A stretch of 64,000 nt of DNA from Moringa oleifera (Eukaryota; Streptophyta; Magnoliopsida; Brassicales; Moringaceae), in assembly GCA_021397835.1 (NCBI GenBank), contig JAJFZO010000028.1, positions 2,276,001 to 2,340,000 of the forward strand, written 5' to 3'. Shown here one piece after another: positions 11,384 to 23,512 of the stretch. Made by a program: the position numbers and the translations under genes. The notes beneath the pieces are model-generated. The model saw nothing but the letters and a program-made list of their open reading frames with translations. It was not told the DNA's origin and searched no databases. The number at the start of each line of letters is the position of its first letter. The stretch's first letter is position 1.

Positions 11384-12623
11384 GTGAGTATACTTTTTCC
11401 ATCTACATTCATTAATTAATTTATTAATATCTTGAATCATGTTGAAATATTGATCCATAAAATTTATTATGAAATGAATTAATCACTAGCAGAATAAACT
11501 TTCTACCTTTTAAAATGTTCATGAAATTTGATTCTTGAGGCTTTAGCATGAAAATGTGAAGGAAAAGATTTATTAGTTGAGGTAGCTATTCTAAGTACTA
11601 TTTCATTTCCATTCGAAGGTTCTAGTTAGGAAATAAAAGTCTTTCACAAAGTTTATCTAGCAGTAGAGTTGCCTTGTTTATTAGAAAAGAGATTAATTTC
11701 TAATTTTTCACAGTTTCTCTTGGATTCACAGGTAGATATGATGACCAAGAGTCAACAACAGGGCTTATGACTTGGCTGCTCTTAAGTTATTGTGCACATC
11801 AACACCAACAAATTTTCTTGTATGTTGTTCTTGTAGTTAAGGGCTGGCCAATGATAAAAATTTCTTCCATTGACTACCATGTCTCTATTGATGATCTTCC
11901 AGTAATTCATTGGCTATACTAATTAAGTTCTCTTCATGTATATATTTTCACAGATTAGTGATTATGAGAAGGAATTGGAAGAAATACAGCATATGACCAA
12001 AAAGAATTACTTCTTAGCTATTAGAGAGTAGGTTTCTTACTAAAATTTGACCATTTAAAAGCCCATGTATGCTTGCACCAACTTGAATTAAGTGTACATC
12101 CAAACTTTTTCAATTTCATTGAAAATGAAAAGTCACATGTGCATTTTTCTTTCATAAGTTGTGACAGATAACTATGTGCTAACCATGTGGTTTTGAAATA
12201 TTAATTTGAACTAGAGATTTTTATAAGTAGTGACTTCTTCATGAAATTAATAATTACAACTTCAAACTTGAAAATTTTCAGAAAAAGTAGAGGCTTTGCC
12301 AAGGGATTGTCTAACTATCGTGGAGTATCCTGGTAACAATACTTCTCTTTATTTCTTTCTTTCTCTGTCTTTTTCCTCTCTCTCATGGCAAGATGAAGCA
12401 GGACCTCTGGTTGTCAGAAATGGCAAGCAAGGATTGCCAATAAGAAGAATATAGAAGGAATATATGTGGGAATCTTTGGTAAGTCTTAATTCAAACAAGT
12501 GATCTTTCTAATGTTGTTGAAATCGCATAATAGGATCAAAAGTAAATTATTGGAGCCATATTTTTTAGTATGTACTCTCACATTTTGGTAAGTCTTATAT
12601 TATAATTTTATCTTAATTATCAG

Positions 12624-13109
12624 ATACTCAATAGCAAGCAGCCAGAGCTTATGATATTGCATCCATAAAGATCAAAGGCTACGATGACCAACTTTGACAT
12701 AAGTGAGTATGATGTCCCAAGCATTCTTCAAAGCATAAAGTTTCCCGTTGGGAAAGGGATATTGAAGGTGTTAAAAGAAGCTTCAATTGAATATTTTATT
12801 ATCCAAAAAAGAACTGAAGAAGTCACAGTATCAAAGCCAATGGAGTCATGTGCAAACTTTGAGAACCAACCAACCTTGCAAGACCAAAATTCTGAGTTCT
12901 TTTGGAATGAAAGTGTTTGCAGCCAAACACATTATCAAGATCCTCTCACCTCTGCACTTTATGGGCTCCAAGACTCTTCGTCTAATGCAAACCCTTTCCT
13001 TCCTGACTTTATAAGCAATACTGAAATTAATGCACAGAAATCCACCAGGAACTCAAAGAGCACTTACAATAGTGGGACTATTGGGTTTATGGAAGGAAAG
13101 CCAATGTAA
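12624..13109 (+). pseudogene. Last AP2 exon of the AIL-like pseudogene
   Basis: After a CAG acceptor the exon reads TQ-stop-QAARAYDIASIKIKG. One frameshift leads into the open frame from 12,684, which carries TNFDISEYDVPSILQ, the end of the second AP2 repeat and the AIL-specific linker. The rest (NSEFFWNESVC, DPLTSALYGLQDSSS) resembles a low-complexity activation region. It closes with a TAA at 13,107, after which related sequence seems to go on to 13,311. Confidence 0.7.
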
Positions 13110-13311
13110 ATGGAAGTTGAAAAGGATTTTTTCTGTGTGAGTAATGAAAGTTTTGTAAATAAGGAACAAGCTATTTAGAGAAAGTCTGCACTAGAAAGTT
13201 TTGCATATGAAGGGTTTTCTGAGCTCTTTGAAGAAGAGCCTGTGCATATTAGTTCCCCTAGTTTGTTGGAGATATACTTTATGAACTCAAGAAGTAATTC
13301 TTTCGAGGTAT

Positions 13312-15600
13312 AAGAAATTTTCATAAAGAAAGTTTTTAATGTTAGGCTGTAAGTCTGATAAACTTGAAAAGATTATTGTGTTAATTTTCTTATTTAACTA
13401 TCTTATCATGAGAAGCATGTTATTACTTTGCAATCAATAGCTTGAAACCTGTTTGCAGTGGAAAAATATATATCTTCTTTCTCCTTTATTTACAAATAAT
13501 TGTGTAACAACCCTTGTAATTGTACTTTATTAATCTAAAGATAAAGATGTAGTCAATGAGCGTTCAATAAGAACAATGCTTTAAGAAAACAAAAAAAACA
13601 AAATTTCTCAATCTTATCTTTAGAAAGTTGATGTTGGTATCCTGTTCATAATGGAAAGGCCTTTCATAAATTAAAATGATTCAGTTCCTAAATATGCTTT
13701 AGCAAGTTACCCTAACAATGAGTAAGGTGCTGGGCAATTGCTTTCTTAGAAAAATGGGAGCAATAAAAATGGGAGCAAGTTACTCTTTCAACCTTTACTT
13801 CACGTTGAATATTAAAATGGTCAAGTCTGTACAGGAGTTAGTCTTGACTCTTGTCTTCATCTTTTAACCTGCCAATTGAGTTATTCTAAAGCATTAAATG
13901 CAGAGAAATTCAAATATGTTAAAGTATCTTTGCATTCATCACTTTATATATTATAACAAATTAATTCAACATATATAGACAACAAAAAAATTTCATTAGA
14001 AGTTATTAAATTAGGAGATCTGTATTTTATCCTTAGGAGTAATTGGATAAAATCATGCTCTTGATTTTCCTTCTTCATTGGTACTGCTATAAACATTTTT
14101 CCTTATTCTGTAGTTTATGATTATCTATGTTTGAATGGCTTCGCTTGTAGGTTTCATAATTTTTTAAAGGTATTTAAATATAATTAACTCAATAAGAATC
14201 ATCCATGATTTCCCCATTGATATCCAACTGTATTATTCTTGATGCATATATACAAGCAATTCTAGAAGTTAGCATTTGAGAAGTCTTTGTTGTGAATTTA
14301 TTGCTTTCCAATAGGCATCACGTTCTTTGATACATGCATTGGAAATATATACGAGTAATTCTTTTTTTTTTTATGAACTGTAATAATTTCAAATCATGAA
14401 ATTACATTGAATAGGCATTAAATCTTGAAACTACTAAAAAATGATTTTAAAAGAGTCCCTCAAGCTATACGTTGGCCTATTTGTTTCAATTTGCTTGTGA
14501 AACCTAATGCTTTATATATGTGCAAGTGCATGTGTATAGATATGAAATTACTTTAAATAGATTTGGCTGAACATGTGTCCAAGCAAAGTAAGTGCAAACA
14601 AGTAAAGTTGCACTACTTTTGCATTTTTTTGCTTTTCCAAATGCATGTTTTATAAAGAGCTATTTTTATATTTTTTCTAGTAAAATAAAAAAATATCAAT
14701 CACATTTTTGGTCAATTTTTATAAAGAACTATGAAGTAGTGTGGGAGAATATACAACATGTTGAGTTTGCTCTCTCGAAAGCAAGCAAGAATACTGAACC
14801 CTTAAACATGAAGGGGTGTAGGAGAAAGAAAGGACTTCTATTAGAATTTATGGAGGACTAGTAAAGTTGAGCTTAAGTTTAATCATAGATTGTAGAAGAT
14901 ATGAAAATAGGATGTCAAATTGTGATTAGCATCAAATATAAAACATACTCTCTAAGAAAAAAGAAAGAGATTTTGGAACTTGTTAGCAAAGGTAAAGAAT
15001 GTCTTGGTCAATCAACTTTAGGTTACGGACAAGGGAATTTCAAACCTTTTTAACTTTACCGCAATGTCATACTATTCTCAAGTGAACCAAAGGAACTCCC
15101 CAAAGCAAGCTTTTGACAAACATCAATACTAGTACATTTTTAGCCTTTTAAGCCAGCAACATCCATATAATTCATCTAATCTCTAAGCATTGAATGAGCC
15201 CTCAAAATCTTCATATTTTTAGTAAATATTATGCTCAAGAGCATTTGTTCTATTCCCTATTATATTTAGATGACAATTCCATTTATTTACCTTTGAAGAT
15301 ATTTATGCTTTCTCCTCAATCTTGGTTTGTTTTGATTTAAAAGTACAAGCATCTAAATTTTTAGATATTTTAGTTAGTGCAAGACATATTTGTTAATTTC
15401 AAAATGCTAAAATAAGATTATGGTTATATGGAATATTGAAATTATCCTGTATAAAATATGTTAAACTGCCGTTGAAATAATAAACTCTAACCATATTTTT
15501 AGTGAGACATATACTTAAATGTGTTGAAAACTTGTTTCTGCTGCTTACATTATTTAAAATGGGGAATGCATGTGTGTCTCTTTTTTTTTTTTTTCTTTTT
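13312..15600. other. No gene recognised
   Basis: AT-rich sequence with dense stops. The open frame at 14,592-14,861 shows no recognisable domain and is Phe/Ser/Lys-rich; I do not support it as a gene. Confidence 0.5.
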
Positions 15601-15800
15601 TAATGTTTCTTGTCTTATTATAATGATTATGTGTCTTAGTATACTTGAATTATATCTTATGATACAAATTTTTTGTCTTTCCATGTTGATATCATGTCTT
15701 AGTATATAGAATTTTTATGTTTATATTAATCTCGTGTCTCACTATACAGAGATAATACTTTATAATAATAATTTTGTATCTTATTATATTGATATCATAT
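15600..15800. repeat. Irregular AT-rich tandem repeat upstream of the LTR
   Basis: Recurring GTGTCTTAGTATA / ATGTCTTAGTATA / GTGTCTCACTATA motifs, alternating with TTGATATCAT, occur at about 15,631, 15,692 and 15,734. Spacing is irregular, so the unit is not defined. Confidence 0.45.
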
Positions 15801-15804
15801 CTAT

Positions 15805-16246
15805 TGAGATAAGTGACTCAAATGGCTATATTCAAATTAGAAAATGAAAGATTAACTCAACTAGTTATCTTCAAACTAGGCAATAAGATAAAAGATAAAA
15901 AGTTGTGTTTATCTTATAATGTATAGTTTCGTTTTTATCCTAATTTGTTTAAAGTAGTAGAATTACATTCAGTTTCTATCACTTAGTACTATAAATAAGG
16001 GGTAAGTACCATCGTTTTGTGGCATCTTAGGGAGTTTTTTTTAAAAAGTAAGTGTTTTTTTTTCTTTACAGTGTAGTGAGTTCTTCCCTTTTCTCATGAA
16101 TATAGGCTTATTGTTAAACCACATAAATGGGCTGTATTCTTGGTGTTTCTTTTCTGTCATTATTTTTTTCCTTTATTTTCTCTTTGTCTATTAGCATTTA
16201 TCATCTTTATTAATTTCTTTGAAGTTATTTGTTACAATTTTTCTCA
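15805..16246 (+). mobile_element. Probable Ty1/copia-type LTR (5' LTR or LTR end)
   Basis: The segment ends in CA at 16,246 and is followed at once by a primer-binding site. It contains a TATA-like promoter context (ACTATAAATAAGG near 15,990) followed by TTTTCTT-rich sequence, as in plant LTRs. A TG at 15,805 before AGATAAGTGACTC is the likeliest start, but this is not proven. No second LTR was found in the window, so the element is truncated or the other LTR is beyond recognition. Confidence 0.5.
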
Positions 16247-16251
16247 ATGAG

Positions 16252-16264
16252 TGGTATTAGAACC
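16252..16264 (+). other. Retrotransposon primer-binding site (initiator tRNA-Met type)
   Basis: TGGTATTAGAACC differs by few bases from TGGTATCAGAGC, the site complementary to the 3' end of initiator tRNA-Met used by most plant copia elements. It lies 5 bp after the CA end of the putative LTR. Confidence 0.6.
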
Positions 16265-16539
16265 TTCTTGTTCGATTTGTGAGGCCTATTTTGTTACTTA
16301 GAAGATCTTAGTGATCTTCAAAATTGGGGTATAGAACATCTTCATTAAGAATAATCAATTTTAAAGATTAAAGAAAGAGGAGAATCTTTGTTAAGGATAT
16401 TTGTAAAATTTAAACATGTGCTCTAGGATCACTTGCATTCATTATGGTCGAATCATGGCATGTAGAATATTTCATTGACAAGTTATGGACCTTTAGAACA
16501 AAAATTAAGTTATTGACGAAGAAACTCTTTATGCAAATC

Positions 16540-17225
16540 CTAACTCGTAGAAGATTGTTCTCAAAATGCTTCATGAGTCTTTGCTATATGGAAAACTGCT
16601 TTTTCGAGAACTTCACTTGTCTTTAAAAGAACAAAGAACCTTAAGTGTGTAAGATCATCTTTCTAAACATTAGACATACTTTTTAAAATGCTTGATGAGC
16701 CTTGAAAAGGCCATTTGTTTAGAATTTTAAAATCATATCTTCTTGAATATTGGAGGCCATTTTTAGAAAGCTTTATGACTTTAAGGTACAAGAGGCCACT
16801 TTTTTTATAATTTCACACATATTCAAATGAGCAAAGAACCTCATGTATTGAAGATTATTCCTTTTAAATATTAAATGTTGTTTTTAGAAAGCTTCATGAA
16901 CCTCAAGTATGGTAATACGCTATTTTAGAACTTTACTTGTCTACAAAAGAGCAAGAACGTTAAATACCAAAGGTCGTATTTTTCTAGATATTAAAGGCCA
17001 TTTTAAGAAAGCTTCATAAGGCTTAAGTATCGAAGACCTCTTTTTTCAGAACTTCACAAGTATTCAAAAGAGTAAAGAACCTTAAATTTGGAAGTTTGTC
17101 TCTTTGCAAATATTACAAGTCATTTTAGAAACCTTCATGAGCCTTAGACACAAAAAAATTAATTTTTTTTTAAGAACTTCACTCACCTTCAAAAGGGCAA
17201 GAACCTCATGTATGGAAGGTAGTTT
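16540..17225 (+). repeat. About 120-bp degenerate tandem repeat array
   Basis: A block containing AGAACTTCACTTGTCTTCAA, then AGAGCAAAGAACCTTAA, GAAGGC..ATTTTT and GCTTCATGAGCCTTAAG recurs. Copies of the AGAACTTCAC landmark lie near 16,607, 16,809, 16,927, 17,048 and 17,173. The last three intervals are 118-125 bp and the first is about 200 bp, with a partial unit in it. All units are imperfect and AT-rich with no long open frame. The array lies in the leader/internal region downstream of the LTR and primer-binding site. Confidence 0.7.
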
Positions 17226-18711
17226 TTTTCAAGATAATTTTTAAAATCTCACTATTCTCAAAAGCTTTAAAAGTCTTAGATATGGAAGGCTACTTTTCAT
17301 AATTATCAAAAATTTCTTAGGAAAAAGGTCAATGCTTTGCTCGAAATTGATGTCTTTCATCTTTACTTTATTTTTCATCCATAACAGTAAGCAAGGAAGA
17401 GCAGCTATAGACACCAATTTTACATGGGCTTGTTTTTGCGAATAATAAAATTTCTCAAGTGTCAAATGTGAGAGATCCAAAATCGATATCAATAAAGAAG
17501 TAAAAGATTAAAGGATTGAAAAGAAATGAAAAGGTGAATTTTCAAGGTTGTTACGGATATTTTGGTAATGTTGTACTCTAAAAGGTAAAATGGCAATTTT
17601 TTGTTTTCCATGAACATACTCGATAACAATACTATCTTGGAGGTTATTCTTTGATTTTGTAATAAGACAATATGTGTTTTTGGAACACTCTTTGGAGAAA
17701 TTTGGTAATTTTGGATAACTTAAACGGAGAAATTAGAAATTCTAAAAAATTTAAGGGTAAACAGAGTGTTTGAGTTTAAAATTAGGACTTTTTTTTTTTT
17801 TTCAATTTGGGGTTAAAGTGATAATTTTGGGTGAGAGCATCATGAAGATTTCACAAAAGGGATAAAAATAAAAAAAGTGACTTACATCAATAAGAATTGT
17901 AATTTACTTAGGATCTTAAATTTTAGATCTGCACAAAAAAAAAAATCAACTATTTGAGATTTATATTTTTGTTAGATTCTTAATTTGAGACTTTCACTTA
18001 TAATTTTTGCTAATAGTAATAATTTCGTATACATACATGATGTTCATTGTGATTTTTACTTATGTAATCACTCTAGCACCCTTTCAACACTGTCAAAATA
18101 AACAATTTTTTTGGCTCTCTTTAAATATTTATATTTAACATATCCTCACTAAGTTTTACATAAAGAAAGAATATTTTGTTTATTTTGATAATGTTTAAAG
18201 GAGATTCGGGTAATTATACAAGTAAAAGTCACATGCATATCACATGTGTATGCAAAATTATAATGTTGACAAATATAAGTGAAAGTCTCATATAGTGAAT
18301 TTAACAAAAACATAAGTCTTAAATAGAAACAATTTTTTTTTTTTTTTACAAACCCCAATTTGAGACTATAAGAAAAATATAGGTCTTTTTGATGTAATTA
18401 ATCAAAATAAATTATCAAAATAAGAGAAAAAATAATAAGTAAAAGTAAAAAAGAAGAAAAATAGTAGTATTAAAAGAAAACACTCTTTCTTAGCTTTCAC
18501 TAAAGCTTAGGGCCTATTCATATGAAGGCACCCTAGATAGCTGATTTTTCATTTGAAAAAGGCTCCACTTATTCTTTTTTTTTTTTTTTTGGCTTTACTT
18601 TGGTCTTAGTTCGTTTTTTATTGTTTCATCAGTGTTTGGATAAAGAGAAAGGTTTTTTGAAGTGAGGAAGGGGTGAAATAAAAAAAGTTATGACATTGGT
18701 GATCTCTTAAA
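17226..18711. other. No gene recognised
   Basis: AT-rich sequence with homopolymer runs. The minus-strand open frames at 17,241-17,492 and 18,149-18,358 have no recognisable domain. Confidence 0.45.
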
Positions 18712-19945
18712 GATGGACATGTGCATCTTTAGTTATACTTTTCATTTTGTTTGTCGATCCCATGGCCACTATATGTAACAATGAGATTTTTGGTTTTAGA
18801 AATGAAAAAGTAGAGCAATTGCAAAGCTTAAAATACTCAATAATGATAAAAAAGCAAAAAGAGATTATGTTGAACCAGCATGTTATGGCCAGCCAAGATA
18901 AAGTTACTGATGAGGTTACTACTATGGTAGAAATGAGCATAAGCAACTGCACCAAAAGCAAGAAGCTAGGTTATTTCTCCTATGGAACAGGGAACCTAAT
19001 TAATGATTATTACCATTATGACTTCAAATAGCACATGAATCATAAGCGTCTTACTGATTGTCGAATTAGCTTTGACTAAAATGTCATGGGTGGTTGTAAT
19101 AGGTGCTTTTATGTTGCCACTGACTAGGGTGATGATGACCTTGTTAACCTTAAACTTGTTACTTTACACCATGTTGTTATTGATGATAAGCCTATCAAGA
19201 TTATCTTCAAAAAGGATACGGTGATACAACTAAAACTAGAGTTTGTCATGAACAACTTTAAAACCATTGATGACCTTAATGTTGATGTGCACATTATCAA
19301 TGGACGGTGTGTCACGACTCAATATGTTATAAATGTGATGATTCATGGTCTCCACATTTATGATTACAAGCCTATTGGCAATACCATGGTGAGGAGTTTA
19401 CTAATTTATTTTGAGTGGAGGAATGGTTAATGGTGATGCCATCTCAATTTTTGAGTCAAGCTATATTTGAGTTGATCATAATTCACTCTGTAGTCATGCT
19501 AATGGCCTTATTGATGTTGTCATGAGTTTTACTATCATTACCATTTTGGTCAACCACTTTGTGCACCACAATGAGGTTATGATGTTGGATCATAGTGATT
19601 CTTACACCATGGATAACTAGATACAAGTGACCATTTCTTATAACCATTTTGGAGTGGGACTCATTCAGAGAATGCCTATATACACTTGGGTATTTTCATA
19701 CGATGAATGATGCTTATATTCAATAGGAAATGCATGCCAGGAAAAACAGATAGACTATTCTGACCAACCTCCTCACCAAAGAGGTTACTAACATGATAGA
19801 TATAATTGAAAGAAATTGGAGGTCAAATGGTACTTAATTCACTCCATCTAGTGCAGGACCTTCAGCTAGCCATGCCAAAGCCTCAAAGTTGGGAACCAAG
19901 TCCTTTTCCATGGTTGAAGCAAGTTATAATCTCACTTCATTAAAA
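18712..19945 (+). pseudogene. Pectate lyase (PL1) pseudogene, apparently intronless
   Basis: The whole length of a plant pectate lyase can be followed without an intron. Hydrophobic leader: SLVILFILFVDPMAT. N-terminal region: DEVTTMVEMSISN and KKLGYFSYGTGNLINDYY. Catalytic beta-helix: IIFKKDTVIQLKLEFVMNN, FKTIDDLNVDVHI, VMIHGLHIYDYKPIGN; after a frameshift near 19,425, [32 protein letters not shown], and VTISYNHFGVGLIQRMP with the conserved RMP. C-terminus: LTKEVTNMID, then FTPSSAGPSASHAKASKLG. The family cleaves de-esterified pectin in the cell wall by Ca2+-dependent beta-elimination. At least five stops (for example in DFK-stop, FD-stop, ATD-stop, YI-stop, DN-stop) and a frameshift disable it. 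Lack of introns over about 1.2 kb suggests a retrocopy, but no clear poly(A) or target duplication was seen. Confidence 0.82.
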
Positions 19946-20154
19946 TGGTCAAAACAAAATACCATCAAAGTTTTTATATGATATTACTTCTTGCTATTTA
20001 CATCCATAAAGTATCCATTATCAAGTCGTTCTTTCCCTACTGTTTACCACCAGTTTCCCACTTTTTGATTAGTACTTGTCCAACTTATTTCTCTATTATC
20101 TACCAATCATTGTCAAGTTAGCCCATTCATTACCAGATTCTAACTTGGTTTAGT

Positions 20155-20620
20155 GATGAAATCTTGCAAAAATAAGAGAGAGGTGAGCATGAGTGTGCCC
20201 AAAGGTCATTATTACACTCTTGCCAGAAACAAAGATGAGAGAAATTGAGAAAGTAAAAAGAGATGAAATCTAGATCTTAGCAATATGCATATACCCAAGA
20301 CTTATATACCAATGAATTTAAGAGGGAAAAGGGGAATTTTTACCCATTAAACGAATGTACTCAATTAGTTCATTGAAAGATGTAAAATATAACTAAGGTC
20401 CATTATTCTAGAAGATTTTTTTATGTTCGAAGGTTGAAGACAAGGATAGGTATATCTTTTGCTCATAAGATGAAGCTTCCTTAGAATGCTAGGCTAAGGC
20501 ATATAATTTGGATTTAATCCATAAGCATTTGAGTTGACTAAATAGGTTGCCATTTAGGTTCCAATTGGGCTTACTTTGGGTGTTTTGTTGGCTAAGCTTA
20601 AATAGCCTGTCTACCATATC
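20155..20620 (+). repeat. Direct repeat copy 1 (about 460 bp)
   Basis: It is closely similar to 23,020-23,512 through landmarks such as AGTCTAGATCTTAGCAA, ACTTATATACCAATGA, GGAAAAGG, GGTTGAAGA..AGG.TAGGTATATC and AAATAGGTTGCCA. Two similar blocks in direct orientation 2.9 kb apart could be LTRs of a decayed retroelement. I could not find terminal TG/CA, a primer-binding site or pol sequence between them. Confidence 0.65.
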
Positions 20621-23019
20621 ATAAGCCCTATTCGACTCTTACATTTAGAGAAATTTAAATCTAAATGGTGAAAATTTTTGAAATAAAAAAGGATAAGGAA
20701 AAGTAATCAAGTACCAGTTCTTGTTTTGTCCTTTAATTTCAGGGAGGTTCTTATTGAGGTGCCGAGGTACTTTTAATGCATAAGGAAGTTTTCAAAAGAT
20801 ACCTTCTAACAGAACGCTTTTGTAGGTTATTAGCTATTGTGCGTTTACCTTATTTTTGCACTTTTGACTTGGTGTACCTCATTTGCCATTTAATTTTGTC
20901 TTTTTGTAATCGAAAATGGTCTAGCTTTGAGTTGTAATATGACGTAGGATCCACTTTAAGTTTTACAAGTACTTGTTTACACAGATGAGCTACTAATTCC
21001 AAAAACCTATTTATATTTAAGGGTCATAAGTCTTTCTAGGTATCTACATAAGAGATTCCTATAATTGTATCCTTAGGTCCTTGATAATGTTATGGTCCTG
21101 TTTAGGGACATATTTACTGTTAACTCGCATATAAGTAATAATAGGTATAACATTGCCTTGTATGTTTTGGAAGCTATTATAATGGCATTTGAAGAAGATT
21201 TGTTGTAATGGTAACTATTTTTCATATAGTTGTTGTTGTGGCTGTGCAACTAAAGTTGTTTTTTATGTAGCTGGAGCTATTTCGTATAGCCAAAGTCTTT
21301 TTTGTTTTGTGCACGTAGAACTGCCTTTACTTGATGTAGTGTGATTTCCCTTTGGAAGAGCCTCTTTACTTGAAATGTGTATCTTTTTTTAGAGTTTTAA
21401 TATCCTATTTTTTATTATCCAAGTAGCATAGGTACTTATTTTTCTTGATTTCATTTAAGTCTTAAAGTACTTTTGACCATTAGATCTTTGTGATTTTGGG
21501 CCTTAGTGTGCCTTTTATTGACTGGTGCAATGGTAAGCTTATAAAGCTAGTCTTGTAAGCTACTTTTATGAAAGAGGTTCCTCCTAGTAAAAACCTGCTA
21601 GAGTGTTAGCTTTCATGGGCAGAGTTATATTATGCTATATTTTATGTAAAACATGCTCTTGTTGATATGGTGAGGAGGTTGTTAGAATAGTTACTCTAAT
21701 TACTGCTTAGAATAAAGGTTTTAGTCCTTTTAAGCCTATTAGAGGGTTTAGGAAGCTATTCCTATACTTTGAGATCTAATGATTACTAATGCTATTCTCA
21801 AGCTAGCATTGGAAGCGTCATTGTTTCTATTAGAGTGAGCGATGAGATGTTGAATGCTACTTTAGGGTCTTATTAGGGTGCTCCTTTTTGATATTTACTA
21901 CATATATTTTATGTGTGCCTCTAGGCATGTAGGCTTGTTAATGAAGACTTTTTTTCTTTCCATGTTCTTTTGGGGGTCAAATTGATTTTACCCCTTAAGG
22001 TTTTATTGATAATACCTTTGCTGAATGCTTGATGACGATATCTCCTTTTTATCTCTTTTATTGGAGTTTTATTCATTGTACACTCGTGGTTTTATTAACA
22101 ATGTCTCTAGGCATGTGTGCTTTTGGTGATGAATTACTCTTCATGTTTTCCTTCTTATCTTAATGTAGTTTATGGTACCTGCCTTAAGAGAAGAGTGCCA
22201 AGATCTAGCTTAGTGAAGAAATTAAGCTATAAAAAGAGTTGTCTAAATATCTCAATGTAGTTTATGGTACCTACCTTAAGAGAAGAGTGCCAAGATCGAA
22301 TTTACTAAAGATAGTCTTGATTTTGACATGTTACTTGTTCCACCATTTGCTTAAGTTGTACTAACTCTTTGTTCAAGATTTTGTAGTCTTTTTTCTTGGA
22401 TGCACATTGATCGAAATCTCACCTTCATATGGCTGCTTGATGGATTGGTCAAGAACAAATTTCTTGGTCTCTTCTTTCAGTTGATTGAGTGTACTCTTAA
22501 GCTTAATTTTGTATCCTCTTCTTAGATATCTTGATTTTCAGGACTTCGTGGTAGCAATAGTCCTTCATTATCTTTTGCTCATTCAAGCTTCTTTGCTTTT
22601 TAAGGCTCTACAATCTTCTACCTTATGGCGTGATTGGTATGAAAATAACACCACTATTTTATCTCTGCAATTTCGATATTCTGTGGCCTTCTAATCCTCA
22701 AATCATCCTTTACAATTGAATATATGTGCCTCCTAGAGATCGTGGGGTAGGAACAGTTTTTCTCCTCATTTGGATTCTTTTTTGTAGAATCTCTTCTTAA
22801 AGTTTGTAGGTTGCCATTATTGGCAAATCCTGGCCAACTCGAATTCTTAATCACCAAGAAATAGATTTTAGGTTGTAAAAAAAGAAAAAGTCGAGAATAT
22901 GTGGCTTTTCTTTTCTTTTCTGTAAGGATGTTTTTTTGTTGTGATTTTCCATAAAAAATTCCAATTGATGTTGGAAAAATATTGTAAAGGGAGGTTGGAC
23001 CTTTAATGTTTGGATTTTG
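20621..23019. other. Interval between direct repeats, no gene recognised
   Basis: No domain was recognised. The minus-strand open frame at 22,654-23,103 runs into repeat copy 2 and reads as Lys/Asn/Ile-rich sequence without a known motif, so I do not support it as a gene. A 92-bp tandem duplication lies at 22,162-22,303. Confidence 0.4.
22162..22303. repeat. 92-bp period partial tandem duplication
   Basis: AATGTAGTTTATGGTACCT plus the following CTTAAGAGAAGAGTGCCAAGATC occurs at 22,162 and again at 22,254 with one difference (GCC/ACC), separated by unique sequence. Confidence 0.85.
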
Positions 23020-23512
23020 GCATAGTTTGTGACATAGTCCTAAAAGAATGAAAGAAAGGTAAGCATAAATATGCCATAAGGTCACTTTAATGTTGTTAAC
23101 CATAAGAGAAATGAGAGAATTTAAGAGAGTAAATGGAGATTGAGTCTAGATCTTAGCAAGATGCGTAAACTTAAAACTTATATACCAATGAGCTTAGGTA
23201 GGAAAAGGTGAATCTTTACCAATTATCTACACATATTTGATTAATTCACTAAGAGATGTAAAAGGCAGCTGCAAGTTTGTTATTCTAAAAGACTTTCTAG
23301 TATGCTTGAAGGTTGAAGATAAGGGTAGGTATATCATTTCCTTATAAGATAAAGCTTCCTTGGGTAGGTAGATGAAAACATATAATTGAGTTAGATCCAT
23401 GGATATTCAGGTTAACAAAATAGGTTGCCACTTGGGTATTACCTTAGGTTTTTAATTGGTTTTAGTTTGAATGTTCTATGAGCTTAGGCTTTAAGTAGCC
23501 TATTTTACCTAT
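23020..23512 (+). repeat. Direct repeat copy 2 (about 490 bp)
   Basis: Partner of 20,155-20,620 in the same orientation. Similarity stops near 23,512, exactly where the CACTA element 3 subterminal repeats begin. Confidence 0.65.

Larger units (their letters stand above)
10519..13311 (+). pseudogene. AINTEGUMENTA-like (AIL/PLT type) double-AP2 transcription factor pseudogene
   Basis: Exons of an AP2-family factor of the ANT/BABY BOOM/PLETHORA group, nuclear DNA-binding regulators of meristem and organ growth, appear in order. About 10,990-11,073: RGKRLGYSFDKKSSMYQGVTR (start of AP2 repeat 1). 11,171-11,234: YEAFLWNGTGKKPK. 11,375-11,383: a 9-nt micro-exon reading VYV. 11,732-11,819: GRYDDQES then, after a shift, RAYDLAALK and TPTNF. 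11,954-12,027: ISDYEKELEEIQHMTKKNYF. 12,282-12,332: KSRGFAKGLSNYRGVS. 12,402-12,478: WQARIA and IYVGIF. 12,624 onward: QAARAYDIASIKIKG, a 1-bp shift, then TNFDISEYDVPSILQ and GILKVLKEA. The last block matches the AIL subgroup rather than WRI1. A stop interrupts QAARAY (CAATAG), and the conserved Arg of the second YRGVTR is Trp. The tail to 13,311 is a degraded C-terminal region. The 10,519-10,720 frame may be an N-terminal exon but is unproven. Confidence 0.78.

Noticed and set aside
14592..14861. 89-residue frame
   Set aside because: No motif, AT-driven composition, isolated.
16252..16264. Part of a tRNA gene
   Set aside because: Only a 13-bp match to the complement of a tRNA 3' end, with no cloverleaf around it; fits a retroelement primer-binding site.
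22654..23103. 149-residue minus-strand frame, one of the longest in the window
   Set aside because: Overlaps a repeat copy, lacks any recognisable domain, and the corresponding part of repeat copy 1 is not open.
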